Shown here: one piece after another, positions 28,502-38,670 of the stretch
How the letters are laid out: each line of letters opens with the position of its first letter
How positions within the stretch are numbered: the stretch's first letter is position 1
Assembly: GCF_000504245.1 (NCBI RefSeq)
Contig: NZ_KI632509.1
Location: 3,577,751-3,641,750 of the forward strand
DNA length: 64,000 nt
From: Haloechinothrix halophila YIM 93223
Lineage (GTDB): Bacteria > Actinomycetota > Actinomycetes > Mycobacteriales > Pseudonocardiaceae
Reading direction: 5' to 3'
The notes under the pieces: generated by a model
Seen by the model: the letters and a program-made list of their open reading frames with translations, nothing else
Told to the model about the DNA's origin: nothing
Database searches by the model: none
Made by a program: the position numbers and the translations under genes

Positions 28502-28894
28502 CTACGCCGCGAAAACCCGCACCGTAGGGCTGGCGATCGTGGTACGCAGGGCGGTCGACATCCCACCGGCCCCACTGGACGCACCGGACACCGTCTCAGC
28601 GGTCTCCGCGCCGTCACCGCACTCAGACCCGGATATCTCGCCGTCGAGCACCATGTCATCAACACTGGCCATGTCGGTGGCGACGGTGTTCAGCAGTTCG
28701 GGCAGCGGCAGCTCAAGCGCATCACAGATGGCGGCGAGCAGCTCGCTCGACGCCTCCTTCTGCCCCCGTTCCACTTCAGAAAGGTAACCGAGGCTGACCC
28801 GCGCGGAGTGGGAGATTTCGCGCAGCGTCCGCCGCTGGTTGGTGCGGGCATGGCGAAGCCGATCACCGATCGCCTCGCGCAACAGCACGGTCAT
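28502..28894 (-). CDS. clgR: Transcriptional regulator ClgR
   Basis: A 130-residue XRE regulator. The ATG at 28894 has GAGGAGG upstream. The helix-turn-helix reads [20 protein letters not shown] followed by [20 protein letters not shown], the pattern of ClgR, which activates clp protease and psp genes under envelope stress. The tail after residue 80 is acidic and Gly/Ser-rich and ends in Ala-Ala (VRVFAA). In Streptomyces and relatives a C-terminal Ala-Ala makes ClgR a ClpP substrate, so proteolytic feedback is likely. A ClgR-type box lies 108 bp upstream. Confidence 0.93.
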   Translation of the reverse strand: MTVLLREAIGDRLRHARTNQRRTLREISHSARVSLGYLSEVERGQKEASSELLAAICDALELPLPELLNTVATDMASVDDMVLDGEISGSECGDGAETAETVSGASSGAGGMSTALRTTIASPTVRVFAA

Positions 28895-29001
28895 CGCGCG
28901 CCTCCTCACTCTCGCTCGTCTGGTGCTCGCCACCCTCCGCAGGATGCGGTATCCACGTTACCCGGACAATGCCGCAGGACGCAGATGGTCACCACCCCTT
29001 C

Positions 29002-29012
29002 CGCCAAGGGCG
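29002..29012. promoter_or_regulatory. Candidate ClgR box upstream of clgR
   Basis: CGCCAAGGGCG followed by AAC fits the core CGCYNANRGCG that I recall for corynebacterial ClgR sites; the outer positions match on one side only. Its location 108 bp before clgR fits autoactivation. Confidence 0.5.
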
Positions 29013-29023
29013 AACGTCTCTCA

Positions 29024-29213
29024 TCAACGCACTATTGGGATCAATTGTTCCCGGAGCAGGCGTAACGCCGCCGTGATGGCCGCCGCACGCACCGCACCAC
29101 GATCACCCGGGAGCACCAACGATGACGTCCTCCCGCACTCCGGGTCCCGCCACCGCGACGTGCACGGTGCCACGCTCGGCGACATCAGGATCGCGGTCGG
29201 CGTCAGGACTCAC
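29024..29213 (-). pseudogene. cinA: Remnant of cinA (CinA/PncC amidase): internal deletion plus frameshift
   Basis: A GTG at 29213, overlapping the pgsA end by 11 bp as cinA starts usually do, opens a frame [20 protein letters not shown] that continues VAGPGVREDVIVGAPG and then hits TGA. In the next frame the CinA C-terminus continues (GDRGAVRAAAITAALRLLRE) to a TGA at 29024. Removing one C from the CCC near 29106 would join the two. The segment around TVHVAVAGP is characteristic of the CinA nicotinamide-mononucleotide amidase domain, but the preceding ~100 residues (SLTGG and so on) are missing. cinA normally lies exactly here, between pgsA and clgR. Confidence 0.8.
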
Positions 29214-29906
29214 CGTGCTCCATCGCCCGCCTGCCAACCGCGCGCAGCCGCAACGCGCGAACCACGTAGTCCAGCCCGGTCGCTACCGTCAGCACTAGCG
29301 CCAGTCCCATGAACGACCAGAGCACCGGGTCGAGCACGGCGGGCAACGGCAGCAGGAACAGCCCAATCGCGACGAGCTGTGCGATGGTCTTCGCCTTGCC
29401 GCCCCTGCTCGCGGGGATCACACCGTGCTTGATCACCCAGAACCGCAACAGCGTAATGCCGATCTCGCGAGCGGCGATCACGATCGTCACCCACCACGGC
29501 AGCTCGCCCAGCAGGCTCAGCCCAACCAGAGCGGAACCGGTGAGTGCCTTGTCCGCGATCGGATCGGCGATCTTGCCGAAGTCAGTGATCAATCCGTAGC
29601 GGCGGGCGACCCAGCCATCGACCTGGTCGGTCACCGAGGCCACCGCGAACAGCCCGGCGGCGAGCAGCCGCCAGCCGTCGCCGTCTCCCGCGCCGAGGAA
29701 CAGCGCGAGCAGGAACAGCGGCACCAACGCCAGCCGGGAGATCGTCAGCAAGTTCGCCACGTTCAGTGTTCGCACCGGCGCGCCGCTTTGCTCCTGGCCA
29801 GCCGCTCCCGCCGACTCCAGCGTGCTGCTCGGTTCCGGCGTAACGCTTGGTTCATCAGCCCCCCGCGCCGGCTCCGGCGTGGCAGAGGGCCGCTCAACGG
29901 CCCCGC

Positions 29907-29910
<4 letters not shown>
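29203..29910 (-). CDS. pgsA: CDP-diacylglycerol-glycerol-3-phosphate 3-phosphatidyltransferase (PgsA type)
   Basis: A 235-residue integral membrane enzyme of the CDP-alcohol phosphatidyltransferase family, making phosphatidylglycerophosphate for anionic phospholipids. The start at 29910 overlaps the rimO stop as ATGA; an in-frame ATG at 29943 would add 11 residues. The first 45 residues are a Pro/Ala/Glu-rich extension. The family motif is complete: [20 protein letters not shown] then IAD, matching DGX2ARX8GX3DX3D. Several membrane helices follow ([20 protein letters not shown]). Another CDP-alcohol transferase activity cannot be excluded from sequence alone. Confidence 0.92.
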
Positions 29911-31391
<1,481 letters not shown>

Positions 31392-31451
31392 GACATCCAG
31401 GGTAACCGGCGACCGGGACAGCCCGCGCGCGTACCGGGCACAGCGAACTGG

Positions 31452-33551
31452 TTACCAACCCAGCGCGCGCTTCACCCGGTTTTCCACCATGGGCGACATC
31501 GAGCGCATGTAGGTCTGCGTGATGTGGTTCTCGTCGCGGTACACCCGTATGTTGCCGATGATCGGCGGGCACACGTAGTTGTCGCAGTAGAGGTCACTCA
31601 GGTCGACAAACCGCACGTTGGGCGGGATGTCCTGCCTGCCTTGGTACGGCGGTACCGAGTGGTAGTGCTCGGAGCGCACCCCGATGCACTCCGGCGCCTC
31701 GGCGCCGTGCTCCTCGACGCACTCGGTCGGCTCGTAGTCGAAGCGCGGGTTGTCGCGGATGGCGACGACCGGAATGCCCGCGTCATAGAGCTTGCGCCAC
31801 TGCTCGATGAAACCGTCGGGTAAGCGTTCCTTGAGCCCGACGCGCACCTGATAGGTACCCATCACGACAACGGCGTCCGGCTGCAGCCGCGTGATCTCGG
31901 GAATGATGGCCTTGTTCCACTCCACGCACGAGGTGCGGTTGGGGAACAGCTCGGAACGCACCGAGAACGGGCAACCGGGGCGGCGCATCGAGATGACGTG
32001 CCAGTCGTTCGTCTCAACCAGCGGGTCGAACGCGCCGACGAGCGACTGGGCGTGCGAGTCGCCGACGATGACGATGCGTTTCTTCGCCGTGGCAGCGTTC
32101 GGGCTCTGGCAGATCTCCACCTTGGGACCGCCCGGCACGATCTCGCAGGTCTGTCCGGTCAGCTCAGCTATGTCGTCCCCCAGCGCGATCATGCTCGGGA
32201 TCGGTTCCTCGTCGTAGCTCTCCTGCTCCTCGACCGCACCGGTCATCACCTGCGCACCGGGGTGCTGCGTGCTGTCGGACTCCGCCACGGCCGCTCGCGC
32301 CAGGTTCTCGCCGTACATCTGCCAGCCCTGAGCGACGCCCAGCACCGCGACGAGCACCGTGACGCCGAACGCGTACGCCCGCCACGGCCGCACCACACCG
32401 ATGCGAGAGCGCCGCACCGGTTCCTCGATCGCGTAGTAGGTGATGGTCGCCAGCAGCAACGACGCGCCGATGATCGCCGTACCCTCCAGCCAGCCGGGCT
32501 TGCTGATGCCGTTGACGGCCAGGTACAGCACCAGCAGCGGCCAGTGCCACAGGTAGAACGCGTAGCTGATGTTGCCGATGAACTCCAGCGGCCGGGAGGA
32601 CAGCAAGCGGTCCGCGCCGATCTTGCTGTCGGTGGCGCCAGCGAGGAGCACGAACACCGCTGACAGCGTCGGCCACAACGCGACATAGCCGGGGAACATG
32701 GTCCCGACCTGAAGCACGATGCCGCAGATCGCCAGCCCGATGACGCCGAGCCAGCCCAGCAGGATCCGCAGCGATCTTGGCAGGCTCACCGAGGTGATGA
32801 ACAACGCGAGCAGGCCGCCGAGCATGAACTCCCAGACGCGGGTCAGCGAGTGGAAGTACGCCACCTGCTGCGTGGTCTCGGTCAGCCAGATCGAGTACCA
32901 CAGCGAAGTGCCGAACATCGCGAGCAGCACGGCGGTGAGCACGCCTTTGAGCCGCAGCCGGAACAACTTCGCCAGGAGCGCGACCAGCGCCACGATCAGC
33001 GGCATCACCACGTAGAACTGGCCCTGGATGGACAGCGACCAGAAGTGCTGCACCGGGCTGGCCTCGTTGTGCTGGGCGAAGTAGTCGGTCGAGTCGATCG
33101 CGAGCCGCCAGTTCTCCCAGTACGTCGCGGCGGCGACGACCTCGGAGATCGTCTGGAACCACCGTTGCTCCGGCAGCCAGACCAGCGAGGCGACCATGAT
33201 GCTGAGCAGCACCGTCAGCGCGGCGGGGAACAGCCGCTTGATCATGCGCGCCCACATCGATCCAAATCGGATGCCGCCGCGGTCGGACGCGCGGAACAGC
33301 TGGCCCACGATCAGGAAGCCGGTGATCACGAAGAAGACGTCAACGCCACCGGAAACCCGCCCCAGCCAGACGTGGTAGACGACGACGAGGATGACGGCGA
33401 GCGCCCGCAGCCCCTGCAGCTCCGGCCGGTACGCCCGCGCCCGTGCCACTCCGGGCGGCGCGACAGGCTCGTTCGGTATCTCGGCGACCCGCTGCGGCTC
33501 GCTGCGGGTATCCGCAACCCGGAAGGACGATGGCGAGTCCAACTGAGTCAT
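31452..33551 (-). CDS. Membrane O-acyltransferase with SGNH domain (OafA/YrhL type)
   Basis: A 699-residue protein; the ATG at 33551 has AGGAGG upstream. The acyltransferase-3 domain (about 40-410) starts with YRPELQGLRALAVILVVVYH and GGVDVFFVITGFLI and has about ten membrane segments. The C-terminal SGNH hydrolase-like domain starts near residue 490 with VIVGDSHAQSLVGAFDPL and contains conserved disulfide-prone cysteines. Such proteins O-acetylate surface polysaccharides or glycolipids outside the membrane. The gene sits between rimO and argA, where mycobacteria have none, so it may be an insertion. Substrate unknown. Confidence 0.92.
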   Translation of the reverse strand: MTQLDSPSSFRVADTRSEPQRVAEIPNEPVAPPGVARARAYRPELQGLRALAVILVVVYHVWLGRVSGGVDVFFVITGFLIVGQLFRASDRGGIRFGSMWARMIKRLFPAALTVLLSIMVASLVWLPEQRWFQTISEVVAAATYWENWRLAIDSTDYFAQHNEASPVQHFWSLSIQGQFYVVMPLIVALVALLAKLFRLRLKGVLTAVLLAMFGTSLWYSIWLTETTQQVAYFHSLTRVWEFMLGGLLALFITSVSLPRSLRILLGWLGVIGLAICGIVLQVGTMFPGYVALWPTLSAVFVLLAGATDSKIGADRLLSSRPLEFIGNISYAFYLWHWPLLVLYLAVNGISKPGWLEGTAIIGASLLLATITYYAIEEPVRRSRIGVVRPWRAYAFGVTVLVAVLGVAQGWQMYGENLARAAVAESDSTQHPGAQVMTGAVEEQESYDEEPIPSMIALGDDIAELTGQTCEIVPGGPKVEICQSPNAATAKKRIVIVGDSHAQSLVGAFDPLVETNDWHVISMRRPGCPFSVRSELFPNRTSCVEWNKAIIPEITRLQPDAVVVMGTYQVRVGLKERLPDGFIEQWRKLYDAGIPVVAIRDNPRFDYEPTECVEEHGAEAPECIGVRSEHYHSVPPYQGRQDIPPNVRFVDLSDLYCDNYVCPPIIGNIRVYRDENHITQTYMRSMSPMVENRVKRALGW

Positions 33552-33690
33552 GGGTTTCCTCCTGCTGGGCGACACCAGTCCATACGAGGCCGCTGGGGCG
33601 AACGAATCGTAGCCAACGCCTCGCTGTGATCCGGCACGCACATCAGGTATTACGAATACAGGTCGGAACCGGCCACGATGGAGTTACGGA

Positions 33691-33696
33691 TAGATT
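33691..33696 (+). promoter_or_regulatory. -10 element of argA
   Basis: TAGATT ends 7 nt before GTG 33704, predicting transcription to start at the initiation codon. Confidence 0.5.
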
Positions 33697-33703
33697 GTGG
33701 AGC

Positions 33704-34222
33704 GTGCCAACGCAGCATGATCCCAACCCCGCCATCACGGTCCGCCGCGCCCGGATCAGCGACGTCGCCGAGATCAAGGCGCTGATCGACTCCTACGCCG
33801 GCCGCGTGCTGCTCGAAAAGGAGCTCGTCACGCTCTACGAGGACATCCAGGAGTTCTGGGTGGCCGAGAACGCGGGGCAGGTCATCGGCTGTGGCGCGTT
33901 GCACGTGCTCTGGGAGGATCTCGCCGAGATTCGGTCGGTCGCGGTGGATCGCGGCGCCCGCAGGAAGGGCGTCGGCGAGGCGATCGTGACGCGGCTGATC
34001 CAGACCGCCTCCGAGCTGGGCCTGCCGCGCATCTTCGTGCTGACGTTCGAGACCGCGTTCTTCGGCTCATTCGGCTTCGAGCCGATCCACGGCACGCCGG
34101 TGTCGGACACCGTCTACGAGGAGATGCGCCGCTCCCGCGACCCTGGTGTCGCCGAGTTCCTCGACCTGCCGTTCGCCAAGCCGAACACGCTCGGCAACAC
34201 CCGAATGCTGCTCACCCTCTGA
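33704..34222 (+). CDS. argA: Amino-acid N-acetyltransferase (ArgA, Rv2747 type)
   Basis: A 172-residue GNAT enzyme making N-acetylglutamate from glutamate and acetyl-CoA, the first arginine step. The GTG at 33704 is supported by the upstream -10 element. Seen: VRRARISDVAEIKALIDSYA, QEFWVAENAGQVIGCGALHV, the acetyl-CoA loop RSVAVDRGARRKGVGEAIV, FVLTFETAFFGSFGFEPI and PNTLGNTRMLL. It closely resembles M. tuberculosis Rv2747, a short glutamine/glutamate acetyltransferase that replaces classical ArgA. It lies next to ftsK as in mycobacteria. Confidence 0.92.
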   Translation: MPTQHDPNPAITVRRARISDVAEIKALIDSYAGRVLLEKELVTLYEDIQEFWVAENAGQVIGCGALHVLWEDLAEIRSVAVDRGARRKGVGEAIVTRLIQTASELGLPRIFVLTFETAFFGSFGFEPIHGTPVSDTVYEEMRRSRDPGVAEFLDLPFAKPNTLGNTRMLLTL

Positions 34223-34228
34223 CGGGCA

Positions 34229-34245
34229 CGCGGCGGATCGCCGCG
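34229..34245. terminator. Hairpin between convergent argA and ftsK
   Basis: A perfect 7-bp stem CGCGGCG/CGCCGCG around a GAT loop occupies the 37-bp convergent gap. It is short but GC-only, and could act on both strands. Confidence 0.5.
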
Positions 34246-34259
34246 GCGCGATCCCAGCG

Positions 34260-36764
34260 CTACTGCTCGCTCTCGCCGTCCTCCGGCGGCGAGTCACCGC
34301 GGATCATGGCCAGCGCCGACTCCAGGTCGTCCGGCTTGACCAGCACGTCGCGGGCCTTCGAACCTTCCGACGGCCCGACGACGCCCCTGGTCTCCAACAG
34401 GTCCATCAGCCTGCCTGCCTTGGCGAAACCGACGCGGAGCTTGCGCTGCAGCATCGACGTCGACCCGAACTGCGAGGTGACGATCAGCTCAGCGGCCTGT
34501 AGCAACACGTCGAGGTCGTCGCCGATGTCCTCGTCGATCGGCTTCTTCTCGGCGGCCTTCGCCGCCGTGACGCCCTCCGTGTAGGTGGGCTCCGCCTGTT
34601 CCTTGGTGAAGTTGACGACGGCGGCGATCTCGTCGTCGTCGACGAACGCACCTTGCAGCCGGACCGGCTTGCTCGTGCCCATCGGCAAGTACAGCGCGTC
34701 ACCCATGCCGATCAGCTTCTCCGCGCCCGGCTGGTCCAGGATCACGCGCGAGTCGGTCAGCGACGACGTGCCGAACGCCAGCCGCGACGGCACGTTGGTC
34801 TTGATCAAGCCGGTGACGACGTCGACCGAGGGCCGCTGCGTGGCCAGCACCAAGTGGATGCCCGCCGCGCGGGCCTTCTGCGTGATCCGCACGATCGCGT
34901 CCTCGACGTCGCGGGGCGCGGTCATCATCAGGTCGGCCAACTCGTCGACGATCGCCATGATGTACGGGTACGGCCGGTACTGCCGCTCGCTGCCCGGCGG
35001 GGCGGTGATCTCGCCGCTGCGGACCTTCTTGTTGAAGTCGTCGATGTGGCGGACCCTGCTGGCCTGCATGTCCTGGTAGCGCTGCTCCATCTCCTCAACC
35101 AGCCAGGCCAGCGCGGCGGCGGCCTTCTTCGGCTGGGTGATGATGGGCGTGATCAGGTGCGGGATGCCCTCGTACGGTGTCAGCTCCACCATCTTCGGGT
35201 CGATCAGGATCATCCTGACCTCGTCCGGGGTGGCCCGCGCCAGCAACGAGACCAGCATCGAGTTGACGAAGCTCGACTTACCGGAGCCGGTGGCACCAGC
35301 GACGAGCAGGTGCGGCATCTTCGTCAGGTTCGCGGTGACGAAGTGGCCCTCGATGTCCTTGCCGAGCCCCATCACCATCGGGTGGGTGTCCTTGGCAGCC
35401 TTGGCCGACTGCAAGACGTCGGCGAGCCGGACCATCTCGCGGTCGGTGTTGGGCACCTCGATGCCAACCGCCGACTTGCCAGGAATCGGCGCGAGCAGCC
35501 GCACGTTCTCGGTGGCGGCGGCGTAGGCGATGTTCTTCGTCAGCGCGGTGATCTTCTCAACCTTCACGCCCGGTCCGAGCTCCACCTCATAGCGGGTGAC
35601 CGTCGGGCCCCTCGTGAAGCCGGTGACCTGGGCGTCGATGTTGAATTGCTCCAGCACGCCGGTGATGGCCTCGATCATGCTGTCGTTGGCCTTGCTACGG
35701 CTCTTCGGCGCGTCCCCCCTGGTGAGCAGCTTCGGCGGCGGCAGCGTGTAGTCGCCCTCGACCGCACGGGTGGCGGTCATCGCCGGCTCGTTGGACGGCT
35801 TCGGTGCCTCAGGCACGGCGGCGGGAGTGGCCTTCGCCTTCGCGGCAGCCGCACTCGCGGTGTTCGCGGTGTCGTCGTCCGCGCCGCTGTCGGCGGCACC
35901 GGTGCTCTGCCGCCTGCGGGCGGGCTTGCGCAGCCGCACGTTCTCGGGAGCGGCAGCGGCGAGCTTGGCCTCTTCGGCGCGGCGTTCCTCCTGCTCACGC
36001 CGCTCGGCCGCCAGTTGCTCTCGTTCCTCCTCAGTGAGGCCCCAATTGCGCAGCCGCTCCGGGATCTCGCGCACCGGTGTGCCGGTGAATACCAGTAGGC
36101 CCCACACGAGCGCGAGCAGCAGCAACGGCACAGCGAGCCACGCCGTGACGCCGCGCGCGAGGATGTCGCCGGCGACCCAGCCTGCCCAGCCGCCCGCGTA
36201 CTGCAAGCCTTCCAGCTCCTGCGGCCTGCCGTTGATGATGTGCAGGACGCCGAGCAGGGCCGCGGAGATCATCGCGGTGCCGATCACCCTGCGGGGTCGG
36301 GTCTCCGGGCGGGGACCGCTGCGCATCAGCACGATGCCGATAACGACGAGCCCGAGCGGCACGATCACAGCACCCGCACCGACCACGGTGCGAAATGCCA
36401 GCTCAACCCACCTGCCGACCGGTCCGGCCGCGCGCGCCCACGCCCCGACGGCGCCGATCAGCGCCAGCGCGATCAGGGCGAGTCCGAGGCCGTCCCTGCG
36501 ATGTTCGGGTTCCAGATCCCTGCTGCGCCCCACGGCGCGCGCGACGCTGCCGACCCCGCGCGCGGTCATGTCCCAGCTACCGCGCACCACGCGCGCGGTC
36601 GTGCTCGGCTGCCTTGTCCGTGTCGACCGTGCGGACGACTTGCGGGCACTGGACGTGCGCGCGCTCGAGGAGCGGGTCCGCTTGCTCGCGGACCCGCCTC
36701 GCTGGGTCTTCTTGCCACCTCGCGTGGTCTTACTACGCCCCTTCGTCACCGTCCGGCTCGCCAT
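34260..36764 (-). CDS. ftsK: DNA translocase FtsK/SpoIIIE
   Basis: An 834-residue ATP-driven DNA pump that clears chromosomes from the septum. ATG 36764 is chosen, although GTG 36773 is in frame and neither has a well-placed ribosome site. The N-terminus is very basic (RGGKKTQRGGSASKRTRSSS), followed by four membrane helices (about 95-240), an Ala/Glu-rich linker, and the motor with Walker A VAGATGSGKSSF (K496), LIDPKMVELTPY and LATQRPSVDVVTG. The C-terminal gamma winged helix (TSQFGSTSMLQRKLRVGFAK) reads polar DNA motifs. Mycobacterial ftsK is also beside argA. Confidence 0.96.
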   Translation of the reverse strand: MASRTVTKGRSKTTRGGKKTQRGGSASKRTRSSSARTSSARKSSARSTRTRQPSTTARVVRGSWDMTARGVGSVARAVGRSRDLEPEHRRDGLGLALIALALIGAVGAWARAAGPVGRWVELAFRTVVGAGAVIVPLGLVVIGIVLMRSGPRPETRPRRVIGTAMISAALLGVLHIINGRPQELEGLQYAGGWAGWVAGDILARGVTAWLAVPLLLLALVWGLLVFTGTPVREIPERLRNWGLTEEEREQLAAERREQEERRAEEAKLAAAAPENVRLRKPARRRQSTGAADSGADDDTANTASAAAAKAKATPAAVPEAPKPSNEPAMTATRAVEGDYTLPPPKLLTRGDAPKSRSKANDSMIEAITGVLEQFNIDAQVTGFTRGPTVTRYEVELGPGVKVEKITALTKNIAYAAATENVRLLAPIPGKSAVGIEVPNTDREMVRLADVLQSAKAAKDTHPMVMGLGKDIEGHFVTANLTKMPHLLVAGATGSGKSSFVNSMLVSLLARATPDEVRMILIDPKMVELTPYEGIPHLITPIITQPKKAAAALAWLVEEMEQRYQDMQASRVRHIDDFNKKVRSGEITAPPGSERQYRPYPYIMAIVDELADLMMTAPRDVEDAIVRITQKARAAGIHLVLATQRPSVDVVTGLIKTNVPSRLAFGTSSLTDSRVILDQPGAEKLIGMGDALYLPMGTSKPVRLQGAFVDDDEIAAVVNFTKEQAEPTYTEGVTAAKAAEKKPIDEDIGDDLDVLLQAAELIVTSQFGSTSMLQRKLRVGFAKAGRLMDLLETRGVVGPSEGSKARDVLVKPDDLESALAMIRGDSPPEDGESEQ

Positions 36765-36876
36765 ACCCTCCACGGTAGTCCGATTGACTCAGCAGTCACT
36801 TGTGCCACTCGCGTCACGACCGACATTTCGGGAGTGATCCCTCACAGCCCGCGCTGGCGGTTTTCCAGCGCATGAC

Positions 36877-37728
36877 ATGCTGCTCTCTATGGTCGCGCTG
36901 CGCAAAAACAACCACGAGCGGACACGCCGATCGGCCAGCTATCACGACACGCCAGCGGTATGGCGCACCATGCTCGCGATCGACGAGCGCGTCGTCGACG
37001 TGATGGGGTCGCTGTCCGTCACCGGCGACATCGACGACGACCTGCGCGGCAAACCGTTGCTCATCGCAGCCAACCACATCGGGGTGTTCGACGCGCTCGT
37101 GCTGATGGCCGCGTGTCGCCGGATCGGCATCGCGCCCCGGTTCATGCTGGCAGGCGGACTGCTGGACGCCCCGGTACTTGGCTCCGCGCTGCGCAGGAGC
37201 GGGCATCTGCGGGTGGATCGCGGCACCGGCACGACCGCTATCGAGCAGTTCACCCACGCCACCGAGGCGCTTCGGGCGAGCACGGTGCCGCTTCTGGTGT
37301 ACCCGGAAGGCAGGATCAGCCACGATCCAGGGCTGTGGCCGGAACGCGGCAAGACCGGCGCGGCGCGGCTGGCACTGGCCGCCGGGGTCCCGGTGATCCC
37401 GGTCAGCCAGTGGGGCGCCCACGAGGCGGTGTACTGGGGCACCGAGACCGTGTCAGGACTCAGCGACATCCTGCCGTTGGCCCGCTCCGGGCTGACCTCA
37501 CCGGTGCGCAGGCCGAGGTTCCAGGTCCATTTCGGCGAGCCGGTCGATCTGTCCGATCTGGACCCCGGGACGCCAGGAACGCCGTGGCGAGCCCACAAAC
37601 GCATCATGCGGACCATCACCGACGGGCTCATCGACCTGCGCCGCGACGAACCCGACGAGCCTCGGTTCCACGACCCGACCCGCCCGACCGACGCGACCAG
37701 CCCGTGGCGACCGAAGGGCGAAGGCTAG
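36877..37728 (+). CDS. PlsC-like 1-acylglycerol-3-phosphate O-acyltransferase
   Basis: A 283-residue acyltransferase of the PlsC family. Motif I is NHIGVFD (H67-X4-D72) and motif III is VYPEGRISHDPGLWPERGK, with GVPVIPVSQWGAHEAVYWG after it. It transfers an acyl chain to a lysophosphatidate-type acceptor at the membrane; the exact acceptor is uncertain. There is no obvious membrane segment beyond a hydrophobic stretch near the motif. The ATG at 36877 is used, with ATG 36889 possible. It diverges from ftsK and converges on erm. Confidence 0.88.
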   Translation: MLLSMVALRKNNHERTRRSASYHDTPAVWRTMLAIDERVVDVMGSLSVTGDIDDDLRGKPLLIAANHIGVFDALVLMAACRRIGIAPRFMLAGGLLDAPVLGSALRRSGHLRVDRGTGTTAIEQFTHATEALRASTVPLLVYPEGRISHDPGLWPERGKTGAARLALAAGVPVIPVSQWGAHEAVYWGTETVSGLSDILPLARSGLTSPVRRPRFQVHFGEPVDLSDLDPGTPGTPWRAHKRIMRTITDGLIDLRRDEPDEPRFHDPTRPTDATSPWRPKGEG

Positions 37729-37736
37729 GACGCGGC

Positions 37737-38504
37737 TCACCCCGGCCCGAGCCGCCGCCACAGCGAGGCCCACTGCTCGGCGCTGAGGTCCTTGGGCAGT
37801 GCGTGCGGCGACACGCGCTCAGTGCGCAGCCATAGCCGCAGCTCTCCTCGGTTAGCTCGTCTCGTGCGGGTCAGGATCTCGCCCAGCCCCCGGCCGCGGC
37901 CGGTGAAGACGTCGCGGACGAACCGCTGGTACGCATCGCGGTCGGTGACCAGAGGATGCGTTCGCCGGGTCATGGTCAGCAGGCCACCGTCGACAGCCGG
38001 AACTGGCCGGAAGCATCGGGCGGGCACGCGCGTGTGCAGGCGGAACTCGTACCACGGCCACCATTGCGCGGTGAGCATGGTGGCGCCGCCAACACCGGCG
38101 CGGCGGCGGGCGACTTCCCACTGAACGAGCAGGATCGCGGTCTGCCATCCCCGTGCCCTGAGGAGCCGTTTGAGCACCGCGGTGGTGAGGTGGAACGGCA
38201 GGTTGCCGACCAACACGTGCGGGTGCCGAGGGAGCTGGAAACGCAGGATGTCGGCAAGGACGACCGTGACGTTCCCCGATGTGCGGCGCTGGAGTCGTCG
38301 CGCTCGCGCGGGATCGAGTTCCACGGCGGTGATCGGCCGGCCTGACCGGCTCAACGGCACCGTGATGGCGCCATCACCTGCCCCGAGTTCCACGATCGGC
38401 CCGTTCGTCCGGGCAACGAGGTCCTCGATCCTGCCGATGATCGATGGTGCGACGAGGAAGTTCTGGCCAAGTTCGTGCGATCCGCCTGGGTAGGCAGCAG
38501 ACAT
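37737..38504 (-). CDS. erm: 23S rRNA (adenine2058-N6)-methyltransferase, Erm family
   Basis: A 255-residue rRNA methyltransferase conferring macrolide-lincosamide-streptogramin B resistance by methylating A2058. Seen: HELGQNFLVAPSIIGRIEDL, SAM motif I VELGAGDGAITVPLS, VELDPARARRLQRR, and the catalytic motif GNLPFHLTTAVLKRLL. The NLPF form distinguishes Erm from the housekeeping KsgA (NLPY). The extended basic C-terminus (TRTRRANRGELRLWLRTERV) resembles Erm proteins of antibiotic-producing actinomycetes. The ATG at 38504 has GGAG 7 nt upstream, and that site lies inside a predicted hairpin. A leader peptide and alternative stems upstream indicate inducible translational attenuation. No antibiotic biosynthesis genes are in the window. 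Confidence 0.92.
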   Translation of the reverse strand: MSAAYPGGSHELGQNFLVAPSIIGRIEDLVARTNGPIVELGAGDGAITVPLSRSGRPITAVELDPARARRLQRRTSGNVTVVLADILRFQLPRHPHVLVGNLPFHLTTAVLKRLLRARGWQTAILLVQWEVARRRAGVGGATMLTAQWWPWYEFRLHTRVPARCFRPVPAVDGGLLTMTRRTHPLVTDRDAYQRFVRDVFTGRGRGLGEILTRTRRANRGELRLWLRTERVSPHALPKDLSAEQWASLWRRLGPG

Positions 38505-38510
38505 AGGTGT

Positions 38511-38624
38511 GCTCCGCGAACGAGATACCGGAGCCGGGCAGCACAGGGAAGCCGCACCGGCGATGACGCCGAGAGGCGGCGGAGCTGAAGAAATGCGAGG
38601 TCAGTCCGCCGCTATGCGCGGCGG
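38511..38624 (-). promoter_or_regulatory. Translational attenuator of erm: four mutually exclusive pairing segments
   Basis: On the minus strand, segment 1 CCGCCGC (38618-38624, within the leader ORF) pairs with segment 2 GCGGCGG (38606-38612). Segment 3 holds TCCGCCGC (38576-38583), which pairs with the whole of segment 2 (GCGGCGGA, 38605-38612). It also holds GCTCCGC (38579-38585), which pairs with segment 4 GCGGAGC (38511-38517), the erm ribosome site. The default 1:2 plus 3:4 folding would hide the site; a ribosome stalled on segment 1 would allow 2:3 and expose it. Confidence 0.75.
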
Positions 38625-38662
38625 GGCCTCACGTAGAAGAAGACACTCATGCTCATACCCAT
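38612..38662 (-). CDS. erm leader peptide with R-P-R stalling motif
   Basis: A 16-residue ORF, MGMSMSVFFYVRPRRA, starting at ATG 38662, with in-frame ATGs also at 38656 and 38650. It ends at TAG 38612, inside pairing segment 2. It contains R-P-R, the R/K-x-R/K pattern at which macrolide-bound ribosomes are known to stall, and hydrophobic residues before it. Its last codons form pairing segment 1. The promoter places transcription start near the first ATG, so it may be translated without a leader. Confidence 0.75.
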   Translation of the reverse strand: MGMSMSVFFYVRPRRA

Positions 38663-38670
38663 CGTGGAGC

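Noticed and set aside
37737-38504. Housekeeping KsgA/RsmA dimethyltransferase
   Set aside because: The catalytic motif is NLPF rather than NLPY, and an erm-style leader and attenuator precede the gene.
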